A stretch of DNA of 64,000 nucleotides, from NCBI GenBank assembly GCA_001247695.2, contig LGRX02010106.1, forward strand, positions 19,668-83,667, in the 5' to 3' direction. Made by a program: the position numbers and the translations under genes. This stretch comes from Cymbomonas tetramitiformis (taxonomy: Eukaryota > Chlorophyta > Pyramimonadophyceae > Pyramimonadales > Pyramimonadaceae). Below the pieces are notes generated by a model. It worked only from the letters and a program-made list of their open reading frames with translations, was not told where the DNA came from and ran no database searches. Position 1 is the first letter of the stretch. Each line of letters starts with the position of its first letter. Shown here in pieces: positions 54,346-64,000 of this stretch.

Positions 54346-54554
54346 CCATTAAAATGCAATCCTAGGTTGCAGCCCTCGACCAAATACTCGGGTTACATGG
54401 TGACCTCTCGCGATTTTCTCGGAAATTTTCTCGAATTTTCTCGTGATTTTCTCGAAAATCGGGCCTGCGGCCCGAGTAATTCGCCGGTGTCGCCGAGCGT
54501 CCGATTTTTCTCGTGCAGCCGGGCTGCCGTTTTTCTACCTTTTACTGAGCTAGG

Positions 54555-54600
54555 CGCTCTATCTGCTGAGCTACGCGAAGTCATTGATGACATCGGTGAG
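54555..54600 (-). ncRNA. tRNA 5'-half-like fragment
   Basis: The - strand reads TAGCTCAGCAGATAGAGCG, a textbook D arm with A box, then a possible anticodon loop CTCAGTA (anticodon CAG). The 3' half with a T arm is absent within 80 bp. With the fragment at 54262-54345 this may be one dispersed tRNA-derived repeat. Confidence 0.4.
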
Positions 54601-55263
54601 CATTCAGGGATTCTCATACACTTTTTTATATGTGACATATCGCGATTTCGATGACGCGGTACCAACATCTGATGATTGCATCGACAATCTCTAACATATC
54701 TCCCACCTTTGAAAATCAGATCGTCACCTGATGATTCGTGTTCTAGATCTTGGTCACAGTTCGGTCAATGTGATGCGGACGCGGCGGCTTACTATGACTA
54801 GCACTTTTTGGGATGCAGCCCAACTCCACGTCATCAGCTCAGGGTCACATCGTGCCCATCTTGCCGTTACATCAGACTCATGGGGATATAGACTTTCACC
54901 CTCCCATCAGGTGGGGGGAAGTGGCTCCTCCTATTCCATCCCTCGCCCTGAGGTGCCACGTCAGCGGTCATCATTCCGCAGTTCATCGTTCCGATAATAA
55001 AACACCTAAGTAATTTTATCATCGCATCCTAGTGTTCCGAGAGTCTGTGCTCCCGCCTGTGTTTCTGCTGTATTTATATATATATATATATCACAGGTTC
55101 AAAGACACGTGCGAAGACCGAACCGAAGACCGTCGAAGACCGAACCGGGTGGCGTTACGCGCGTGACACCGGAACAAGCGTTGCGAGGGACACGCACGTG
55201 GCATGATATTGATACTGTTATATATATATGGTGATAACCATATATTGATAATCTGTCGGAATG

Positions 55264-55407
55264 CTTTCACTTAAGATAACACAAGAAGTAAGTTATATTA
55301 ACCAAAGCTCGGCTTAAGCCGGAAACCCTAAACCTGCGACACCCGTACTGTACAGAGTACTAGTACAAACATAGGACTGTGACACACACGGTGTGACACA
55401 TCCAGCA
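55264..55407 (-). repeat. GagE-7 3' LTR, start only
   Basis: On the - strand it begins TGCTGGATGTGTCACAC at 55407, like the GagE-3 LTR start TGCTGGATGTG. The far end is not defined because no second copy is present; 55264 is a nominal limit. An AT microsatellite lies further left at 55072-55091. Confidence 0.5.
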
Positions 55408-57749
55408 GAACACCCTGTACTCTTACGGAGGAAGAGGTAGGGTGGAGCAGGCAGATTTGTCAGGGTGAAACACACCATCTCAAGCGGTGGAAACAAATTT
55501 CTAGCGGGGGCCTGTGCTCTTGGCCAGGGCGGTCCCATCTCTAGCTAGCACCACACACTGAAGGCTGCGTTGCTTGTCATACAGAGCTAGTCGTGCTACT
55601 AGTGTCTCTAAAGCAACTCTAGCCACCTCGGAAGTGGTCCACAGAGTAGAGCTCACATAAGTTGTCGGCATTGTAGTTTTCAAACTCAAAGTCCAGACTG
55701 TAGATGCCGAAACAGTCAGAGTCCAGGAAACCAGAGTCCAGACTGAAGGTGTCGTCGTAGTCAGCTGGTCCAGTGTCCAGAAGGGCGGGGCCAGTGAAGT
55801 AGTCCAATGTGCAGTTCTGATAAGCAGAGTATTGTCCGTACACCACCGACCGTGGAGCAATTTCCACGTCACAAAGTGCAGAGGCGGTGACGGTGTCGAT
55901 TAAGGCCATGCTTGTTGCTCACACAGAGAAATAGTGCCGGTAGTGTTGCTGCCGTGAGAAAAGTACCAATTGACGGTTTCCGTACACCACCAATCCGTGT
56001 AGCGGGTGGCGGGACGGCATCATGCAAGTCCTTGCCGTCGGACTCCGAGTCAGCCACGCTAGCTGAATCATGCGTGGAAGAAATGTACGGAGGCAGGGGG
56101 GTAAAGGAATTAGCAAAAACCTCTGGCGGCTCGGGCTCGAAGAACCCCAACTTCACAGACATGTTGTCCATGAAAGACTGTGCGAAGGGTGGCTCGTTGT
56201 CGATGTACTGCTTGGGGTAAAGCACCACGTCCTCGTCGGTCTCGATCGCCACTTCCAGCTCAGGCTCCACGACGGCATCGTCGATCACGGCGGGCGTGGC
56301 CGAGCCGAAGTGGACCATGGGGAAGTGTTGCGACTCGGATTCAGCACCACCGGCTACCTGTTTGAGCTCGCGGAGAGCCGTGCGTGCCTCGTGCACGCGG
56401 GTAGCAAGGAGAGAGGGTTGGGAGGGCGTTAATCCTGCATACTGCGCCTGAATATATAGGGTATTCATGTATATTGATGGCCCACGACAATGTGCTCGGA
56501 GAACGTGAAAGGCGCCTCGTCCTGCCGAACCAAGGGGTGATCATGTTAAGCACAAACGGTCGAGCAAAGGCCGTGTCGTCCTCAGCGTCGAAAGCGGTCG
56601 GGAAGGCGGAAACGAGGCCATCGGCGTCGTCGGCTTGCTCAATTACGCACTTGTCGCACTCGATGTCGGCGGTGGGACAATTGGCTATTGGCGGAGTCAT
56701 GCCAAAAGCCTGGAGGGCAACGGACACACTCCGGAACAAAGCCTTGGAGACGACGTGAAAGGAGACGGAGTGCATGCCGAAGTGTTTGTTGTCGCGGCGC
56801 CCATGTTGCTGTTGCCAATTGCCGCCCTTGGCGAGGGGCGAAGCGGCAAAGCGGTGTTGTCGTTGACGTCCGTGAAACTTCCCATCTGCTCGACGGTTCT
56901 GACGGTCACGCCAGGAGGAAGGGGGAAAGTGCACCCCTGGCTTGCCCGTAGGCTTGCCCGTAGGCTTGCCCGTAGGCGGAGCCGGCCATCTCGTCGTCGT
57001 CGGCTCGTCGGAGAGCGAGGCAAGGACTTTGTTGGCGGCGTCGATGTGAAATTGAAAGTCCCTGATGAGGGTCTTGACGTCGATGTCGGACGGTTGACCG
57101 GAGTACAGAACGTTGGACTTGTCGCAGGAGGGTACTGACTGCTTGATGCGGCCGGCGTTGGCTTGCTCCCAGACTTCAAGAACGTGCGCGAAGATGTCCT
57201 CGTGCTCGACCTTGGCCAACTCAACGTCCAAACGAAGTGGCGTGATGACCTTGTCGTAGAAGTCGGTGTCGAGGGAGGCCAGCAGCTGCTTCTTGGCCAT
57301 CATGTCGTCCAGAGGCCCAGAAGCTTTGTTGCAAATTGCAGCCAGACAGGCGTCAAAATCTTGAATTAACGAGTCGGGGTCCTTCTAGGAGTCGAAGAAG
57401 ATGTAGCAAAGCTCCTCGTAGTGTCCAAGAGGTCGAACCACACGAGGAATTGACCTCTTGGTGACCTCGAGAATAGCACGCTTGCCATCCCGAGGTGAAG
57501 CCCGTCCCGAGGCTTCCACCCAACGTCGTGCCGTCGAATGTGGTGATGTCAACGATGTCAAAGTCGAAAAGAGGATACTGCACCATTGTAGATGGCGTTC
57601 ACCTCTTTGGTCGCATCTACCAGATCAAAAAGAGCGGTGGTGTTGGGGTCCTTCTGCTCGAACGCGTGCTGTAAAGACCTGACGATAGACGTCCAGAGAG
57701 TGTTGCGGTTGGTTTCATTCCCATGAAAGGTGTCGTCCTTGGAGCCCAA
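55408..57749 (-). pseudogene. GagE-7 Gag, degraded, 5' end lost
   Basis: Pieces in several - strand frames follow the same order as GagE-3, GagE-4 and GagE-6. 57749-57558 has GSKDDTFHGNE (the GDK...F-G motif). 57303-56480 has RFAASPLAKGGNW, nearly the same as GagE-3. 56468-55869 has an acidic linker then a hydrophobic run (IGTFLTAATLPALFLCVS). 55909-55619 is an acidic, aromatic tail. Frameshifts separate the pieces and a TAG-type break lies near 57390. The 9-bp unit for GKPT repeats three times near 56940-56970. The 5' leader and LTR are missing at about 57750. This is an old relative of the membrane-segment lineage. Confidence 0.65.
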
Positions 57750-57893
57750 GGCGTCGTGTCACGGTTCTATACGAACAATATATGTGACGTTGTTGTTATT
57801 GAACGGTAACAGCGAAACGCAATAGTGTGGTGGGATATGAGTGCAACAGTCTGTAGACCAGAAGTGCTTGCTTGAGCCCAATGCTCCTCATAA

Positions 57894-58403
57894 TTATACT
57901 CTAATGCTCTCACGCATCTCATGCGTTACCACCATCGGGTCGTGATTCTGGAGGAATGTAAGGAAAACTGTAATGAGATCCTTGTCTGCTGCTCCTGGGT
58001 AGGTAAACTGGAAATACCTATCCACTGTCTCCATCCAGACTTCTGCATCCTGTCCGACCTTATATTCCTTTGGTGTATTCATTTTCACCTTAGGTATAGG
58101 TACTGCTGGAACTGATGCTGGGAGTACCTGACCATCATCTGGATCTGTAAAGATGGGAAGTGCGAGATCCGCTGTGTACTCCTCTTCTGGATCCTCAGGT
58201 TCTGTTTCAGGATCCCTATATCTGCTCATATCTGGTTTCATTCGACTGATGTTGTCAAAGTACCCTATATTATCATATCGGGTCTGTGTATCAGAGTAAC
58301 CAGTCAACCATCGTGGGATTTTGAATCTGCTGTAAGCATCATAAGTACCCATGATGTCGAAAAACCAATTTGTTGGATCTGCATCTATTGCTGGAACAAC
58401 CAT
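57894..58403 (-). pseudogene. Retrotransposon Gag N-terminal part, copy 1
   Basis: From the ATG at 58403 the - strand encodes 169 residues clearly homologous to the + strand segment at 63537-64000 (NWFFDIMGTYDAYSRFKIP, FDNISRMKPDMSRYRDPE). The last third (AEVWMETVDRYFQFTYPG...DLITVFLTFL) resembles the Retrotrans_gag family of Ty3/Gypsy elements. The frame stops early, right where it meets unrelated sequence near 57890, so it is truncated. It differs from the GagE Gags. Confidence 0.7.
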
Positions 58404-58715
58404 CTATAAAACAAAACACCAACACCAACAAAACCTTCAAAATTGGATGTGTGTGTTGTGTGATATATATATATATATATATATATATAACTGTACATGT
58501 ATTATATTTGTACATTATATAATGGAGTGAAGTATGTATATATGATTCCACCACCTTCCCCCCTCAAGGAAGTGTGATAATCATTAGGCAGTTGTCAAGT
58601 GCCTATATACTCCATCAAGCAGCATGCAACCTTGTAGGAAGCAGCCTTACAGTCCTTGGGATGTTGCCCTACAGTTATTGGGATGCAGCCCTAAAATATT
58701 AGTCATTGCTGGAAT
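58404..58715 (-). repeat. Leader or LTR of gag copy 1
   Basis: The reverse complement of this stretch matches 63228-63536: tandem (C)TGTAGGGCAACAxCCCAA-type units, a CACTTCCTTGAGGGGGGAA block and a short pre-ATG segment are common to both. A long AT dinucleotide run (58463-58489) sits inside. It is thus the upstream part of the same retroelement family. Confidence 0.65.
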
Positions 58716-59733
58716 TGGCACAGTGACATGTTCGTACTGTCACGTGTCATATCCGATGTGTCATCTTCGGTGACTCTGCTTGTGTCAGTCCAAGTATTTA
58801 TCCCCGTATGTTATCGATTCTTGAGTTTGTTCTATCTCGCTGGGAGCGTTCTCCCCGTGGCTGCTGTGCTGTTTTCAACAGGTTTTGGTCCCACTTTACG
58901 CTTGCGTATTGTGATTTTTAGCGTAAATTTTATTTCGTATTCGCTCTATCTTTATTTTGAGCTCAGCCATCTTTGTCGCGGCCTACGGAATCTGATTTTC
59001 GCTTTAGCTTGGACGGTCCGGCAGTTACGGGTAATTACGGCAGAGTGGTTTCAGCATTTTTTTTCGCGCGTTCGCTTTCTTTTACGGATCCTTTCTTCCG
59101 CGATGGCTCTCGCAGATATTTTGCCCGATGAGGAGCTTCGAGCTCTTTTGTTTTCTTGCGATGAGAGATTGGACAAAGTGGAGTTCCTTAAACGTGCTCA
59201 GCTCATTTCTTTGTGCCACGCCCAAGCTAGAGCGCTCGCTCATTTTCGAAGTGCTTCTCAGATTTTACCCCAGCCTCCAGCGTCTTTCGAGCCGATTACA
59301 GTATTTTGAATCGCATTGTTTCAGGGGACGCAGCAGTTGGTGGTGCTGCGTCCGATCCTTCTTTGATTCCGGCCGTAACTTTATGTGAGAAGGGCGTTGA
59401 TAATGGGTCCGCGATCTTGGACACCCGATCTGTTTCGTCACAGATAACGACCACGAGACCCGCGACTGGCTCCTCCGGTACGCGCAGGCTCACACGGCAG
59501 GCCCCTTCTGTTCGTGTCGAGCGTCATTTTTATCATGCCGTGGATTCGGTTTCTGGTACTCTCGACACCTCTGGGACGCCAGGACATTACAGCGGTATAT
59601 GAGAGTGGCGAAAGTGAAGATGAATCGGAGTACCCTCCTGGGTACTACGACGAATCTGAAGGCGATTGTGGGGAGTCTGGTAGCCACTTGGCCTCTCCGG
59701 AATTTTGCCCCTCACCGTTGGCACAGGCTTCTG
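58716..59733 (+). mobile_element. GagE-8, LTR end, leader and broken gag
   Basis: TTTTCAACA at 58872-58880 looks like an LTR end; it is followed by GGTTTTGGTCCCACTTTACGC, close to the post-LTR motif of GagE-1 and GagE-2. A gag-like start follows at 59103 (ATG; LADILPDEELRALLF), stops at 59310 and continues in other frames to 59747 with a Glu/Asp/Ser-rich piece (SGESEDESEYPPGYYDESE). At 59734 it is cut by the LTR-like repeat. No partner LTR is present; the LTR start is unknown. Confidence 0.5.
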
Positions 59734-60340
59734 TGTCAGGGTTATGACCGATGACATATGTGTCATACATGTCATACGTGTCATACCTGTCATACATGTC
59801 ATACCATGTCATGTCATGTCATGTCATGTCATATATTATTATGACAGTCGACAGTATGGTCGATCATGACTGTACAGGTCGAGTCGCGTCATACATTTAT
59901 GACAGTCGTCAGTACGGTCGACGATGACTGTACATGTCGCCAGATGATTATGTCATATCATCAGGCATCCCTGTCATCGAGAGTTCGTATGATTGAACTC
60001 GAAGATGGCAAAGCAAAGATACATCTTGGAAACAAACCAAGAACCATCTTTAGCTTTCAGCATGCGCAGAACTCGCATGTGCAGCATGAACGAACTAGTC
60101 GTTACTACCATGCTGGTCGTTCAACCTACGTCTCGGGTTCACAACCCAATGGCGGTACCATCTAAGATGATGGGTGACGTAGGTATAAAAGTGAGGAAGC
60201 GTTGTGCTTCAGCAGATCTTCTACGGAGACTGCACTCACAAAATTCCGCTCATACGTACACTTGCATTGCTGTTCAACTTTGCAGTGTTACTTTTGTATA
60301 TTGATAATATATCGCGGCGCTTGTATGTTTAGCCGTAACA
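59734..60340 (+). repeat. LTR-like repeat, copy 2
   Basis: TGTCAGGG...AGCCGTAACA, homologous to 14125-14770. It has the TGTCAT/ATGACA palindromic head (with a GTCATGTCATGTCAT run) and a TATAAAAG box near 60185. Directly after its end comes ATGGTATTCTAAACTCG, which resembles the TGGTATC... primer site of many copia elements (initiator Met tRNA). It could therefore be the 5' LTR of an element whose body has decayed. Confidence 0.55.
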
Positions 60341-63220
60341 ATGGTATTCTAAACTCGTCAAGGCACGAACACGAGAACTCAAGTGAGTGCAGCGTTAGAT
60401 ATTGTATATATCACATTGTTCGCAGGTTGCAGGTTCGCGCATACAAGCAACAGCGCTCGCAGTTATACTGAATATCTGCAAACCGAATAATAAATACGCT
60501 CGAATATCGACAGCATACGGATTGCGCGAGGATTGATCATCGCGAACATATCCGCAGCTGACAGCATTCGCAGAGAAATCGTCTTAATACTATAAGCGAC
60601 AAGGTGTGCGCACAGTATACGGATCGTATACATATGATGTCAAAATTCGCAGGATTGTCCAATATGCGAGATGCAGATGCGCTAGTGAAAAATGACCGTC
60701 AGTACGTATGATTCGCATCAGCTGCGAATGGACGTACGAAATTTCGTTAAACAGCGCGATCGCATTCATTTATGCGACAATACACCGGCGACAATGAGAT
60801 ACTTTGTGAAATAATTGGCAACATCTATTTTCGCAAATGATCTGCTTGAGTCGTATACAATAATCCGCTCGTACGATGATTTTTAGCTCGTCAGCGCGAT
60901 GTGCACCTGTCATGATTTCATCGGATGCAATAAACGCACGATTTTAGGGCGCATGATTCCTGATGTATCTACATGCAGCGAGACATTCATTTGTCTACAG
61001 TGTCCGCCATCCGTACATATGCCATGTTGCGCGCGTCAATATCCTTTGCAGAATAATTGTATACTCGCAGGGATATTTTGGATGGATGCATGACGGACAC
61101 ATGATTACTATACTGCAGCATTTTACACCACATATTGATGACTGCAGAAATATTTCAAACCGTCAGCATTTGTATGCTTATTGCAATATAGTGTGCAAAA
61201 GATGTATATACCGAGTTTGCAATGATTGCATTATATACCAACATGCAGCACATGAGTATATGCAGCACACACCAGCATGCAGCACGCACCAACATGCAGC
61301 ATTACACCATGTATACATTCTATACTGAGTGACTGCAATATTGTAAGTTGTGTATGCATCACGTTAGCAGATGTTATGTATAAACCAGCTTGATCACGTT
61401 AGCAGCTGGAATATGTGACATTATATTACAATGCATCAGACATGCACATAAGCATACTTGCTGTGCATGTTAACTATATTCGAACCCATATAGTGTAAGG
61501 TGCCTATTCAATGATCTCAACACAATAATTAGCTCGTTATGACCCGGTGGAGTCGAGATACTCTTCGGACCACATATCGTTCTATTGTGGATCACTGAAA
61601 GGATTGCTCACCGGAACTATATGTGAAATAAACCAGCAACGCATTATTGTGAATGAGATGATCTCAGGACTACAACAACCCCTAACCTGATATATATCAT
61701 GCTAGATTCATTCAGTACATGGTATGCTGATTATCATCCTGCATGATAAACTGTTTGGGAATGTTGAAATACGTCCAGAACTTATCTTCTTGTAAGTGTA
61801 TAAAAGTGAACACGCACACTAGGTACTAATCAGTAGTACCATACACTGCACATCACCAAGCATTCATCATACATGTTAAGATTCACTGACTCAAAGTGAA
61901 TAAATTAACTATATTATGTATGATAATATGGATCCCACTTCCAAACACATGTGCGTGGAAGTGTCAGTGATGGCGATACATAAGGGAACAGGATAAGAAA
62001 CCATGCTGAAGGGCTGGATGGAGAATATCTCCAGACCCGAAGGCATTATACAATGCTCAAATAAGCAGCTGGTCACTGCTGAGCATTGTCCACTCGTCTC
62101 ACATATCAGCTGGAGCAACTACAACAAGTACATTGCATTATGATAGTTGATTCAGAATTGATCAGCTCAATTTGCATGTAACATACAGATCAGTTTTCAC
62201 ATGATTTCTGACAATAGTATAAAGGACATTCACACACACATAAATGTGTTGTGTGAAGTTGCTGTGATTGTATCCAGCAAAGTCCAGATTTGTTCCAAAT
62301 GAGATATATCACTTTGATAAATCTTAAGAGCACAGACCTATGCTCAAACAAATCATAGGTTGAGAAATATCACTAAAGTGGCTGTTTCCACTTAAGTTGA
62401 TTAATATATACATAACCAGAAAAGTACATTTGCTGTGCATGGGTTTAAATCAGTAAAACCCAGAATGCTGTCAACTGTAAATGTTGATATACAGCACAAC
62501 TCACTTATTTGCTATGAAAAAATGTCATATGCAAAAGTGAAGTTCCTTGTAATGATTCTGTACTTACATTTCACATTTACACTGAAATATGTCACCACAG
62601 CAATATTTCAGACAGCTGAAAAAAGCTATAAAATAGGTGAAAAAGCTCCACGTTTAATTTCAAAATGAAAAATGTGTGCCCATTTTATGTAAGATTATGA
62701 TTTTATACCTATTAAGGTATCAGAAAATCATAATGACACATGTCATATCAGTGTGACACTCTAAAATATTAGGTGTTGAATATATATGGGTAACGCTATT
62801 GCTATGGCAATAAATCGCTCAAAATGCTCTACGTTAAATACGTAAAACAACATTTTGAAAATTTTGGATTGATTTTTTTACTAAAATGAATATTTATATA
62901 TCAAATAACAATCCTTGATTTATGCAGCATGTGTAACGCCCTGTAACAACCCTAAAATTAAATGTGTGTAACAGGGGTGTAACGTACCTCCTAAAAAAAC
63001 ACTTTACGTTTATGTGGGTATTAAATGCAGTTTTGCTTAAAAATCTTTGCAAAAACGTTATACTGCTTATTTTTTACCTGTATTAGGGTTACTGATATCA
63101 AGTAACACCCTAAACACTGTGTTGAGTAACAGGGCCACTGTAACTATATATGCTCTAAAATGCCAGTTTTATTTCGTAAAACTTCGTTTTTGGCATTATT
63201 ATATCATGCTAAATCATCAT
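60341..63220. other. AT-rich region without recognised genes
   Basis: 2.9 kb with only short frames. Around 61240-61310 CACCAACATGCAGCA-like units repeat. From about 61900 the AT content is high and stop codons are frequent in all frames. It may hold LTR and leader sequence of the elements on either side; no protein motif was found. Confidence 0.45.
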
Positions 63221-63227
63221 AGACATG

Positions 63228-63330
63228 ATAATACTATGGGCAACAACCCTAAAACTGTAGGGCAACAACCCAAAAACTGCAGGGCTACAACCCAAGGACT
63301 GTAGGGCTGCAACCCTAAAACTGTAACAGT
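63228..63330 (+). repeat. About 20-bp tandem repeat upstream of gag copy 2
   Basis: ACTGTAGGGCAACAACCC and variants (CTGCAGGGCTACAACCC) repeat about five times. The same units occur, inverted, at about 58640-58700 upstream of gag copy 1. Confidence 0.85.
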
Positions 63331-63536
63331 TGATTCCTATAAGGAATATATGCTGAATGAGGTATTGGCAATTGACAACTGCCACTGTATCACACACTTC
63401 CTTGAGGGGGGAAGAAAGTGGATATATGTACATGCATAACCTCATCATAATATACAGATATACCATATATAACATAGGTATATATATATCTTCACACACT
63501 CAGTTAGTTTTTGGTGTTGTGTTTTGTCTTTATTAG

Positions 63537-64000
63537 ATGGCAGAAGCGGAAGATCCAGATATTCCACCCATCAATGCAGATCCGTCTACATGGTTCTTTG
63601 ACATCTTAGGCTCATATGATGCATACAGTCGTTTCAAGATCCCGAAATGGCAAGCTGGTTATGATAATACCTAGACCAGATTCGACAAGATAGGGTTTTT
63701 CGACAATATCAGCCGAATGAAGCCTGATATGAGCAGATATCGAGATCCTGAAAACGAGCCTCAGGAACCAGATGAAGAATATACTGCAAACAATCCTCCA
63801 ATGATTTTCACAGATCCAGATACAGCACCAGCACCATCTCCATCCAGTTTGGTTCCCAAAGTGAAAATGGCACCACCAAACCAGTACAAATCAGGAATGG
63901 ACGCAGAGGTTTGGTTTGAAACCGTGGATAGATACTTCCAATTCACGTATCCAGGAGTTCCAGATAAAGACTTGATCACAGTTTTCCTGACCTTCATACA
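63537..64000 (+). pseudogene. Retrotransposon Gag N-terminal part, copy 2, runs off the window
   Basis: From the ATG at 63537 the translation matches gag copy 1 (57894-58403, - strand), including TWFFDILGSYDAYSRFKIP and AEVWFETVDRYFQF. A TAG at 63672-63674 interrupts it where copy 1 has a sense codon. After that the frame stays open to the window edge, so the rest of the element may continue outside. Confidence 0.75.

Overview
This is a repeat-rich nuclear DNA window from a plastid-bearing eukaryote, most likely an alga. The clearest host gene is a many-exon, plastid-type Der/EngA double GTPase with GT-AG introns and a transit-peptide-like first exon. I cannot name the species. Apart from Der, an HD-domain hydrolase and one or two unknown intron-containing genes, most recognisable content is mobile DNA.

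Region by region. 1-1240: two tandem satellites (about 125 bp and exactly 100 bp units). 1450-11344: a protein kinase, an isochorismatase-like hydrolase, an accessory protein with 42-residue repeats, and an intron-containing CACTA/Tnp2-like transposase, all on the + strand; this may be one cargo-bearing DNA transposon. 11345-14800: AT-rich repeat graveyard with 83-bp tandem repeats, a chromodomain fossil of a Ty3/Gypsy integrase, a piggyBac-like MITE bounded by TTAA, and one copy of an LTR-like repeat. 14800-32225: a cluster of short LTR retroelements, some nested, that carry a Gag but no pol. I label them GagE-1 to GagE-6; a hAT-like MITE lies among them. 32226-41700: mostly unassigned sequence with one clear two-exon orphan gene and probable exons of another unknown gene on the - strand. 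41733-51074: the Der gene (- strand), whose introns hold minisatellites and a 765-bp assembly gap. 51854-52666: HD-domain hydrolase with a C-terminal membrane segment. 52667-64000: tRNA-derived fragments, two more degraded Gag elements (GagE-7, GagE-8), a second copy of the LTR-like repeat, and two diverged, oppositely oriented copies of another gag.

The most unusual system is the family of gag-only elements. Four have matching LTRs and exact 5-bp target duplications (TGACA, ATGCG, GCCTA, GCTCG). Intact or rebuilt internal regions have room for one long gag-like frame and nothing else. They share a G-rich GGTGGTG tract before the 3' LTR and a GGTT-type motif directly after the 5' LTR, which resembles the copia way of priming from an internal tRNA fragment. 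One lineage carries a hydrophobic, probably membrane-spanning segment near the Gag C terminus. They must depend on reverse transcriptase and integrase supplied from elsewhere.
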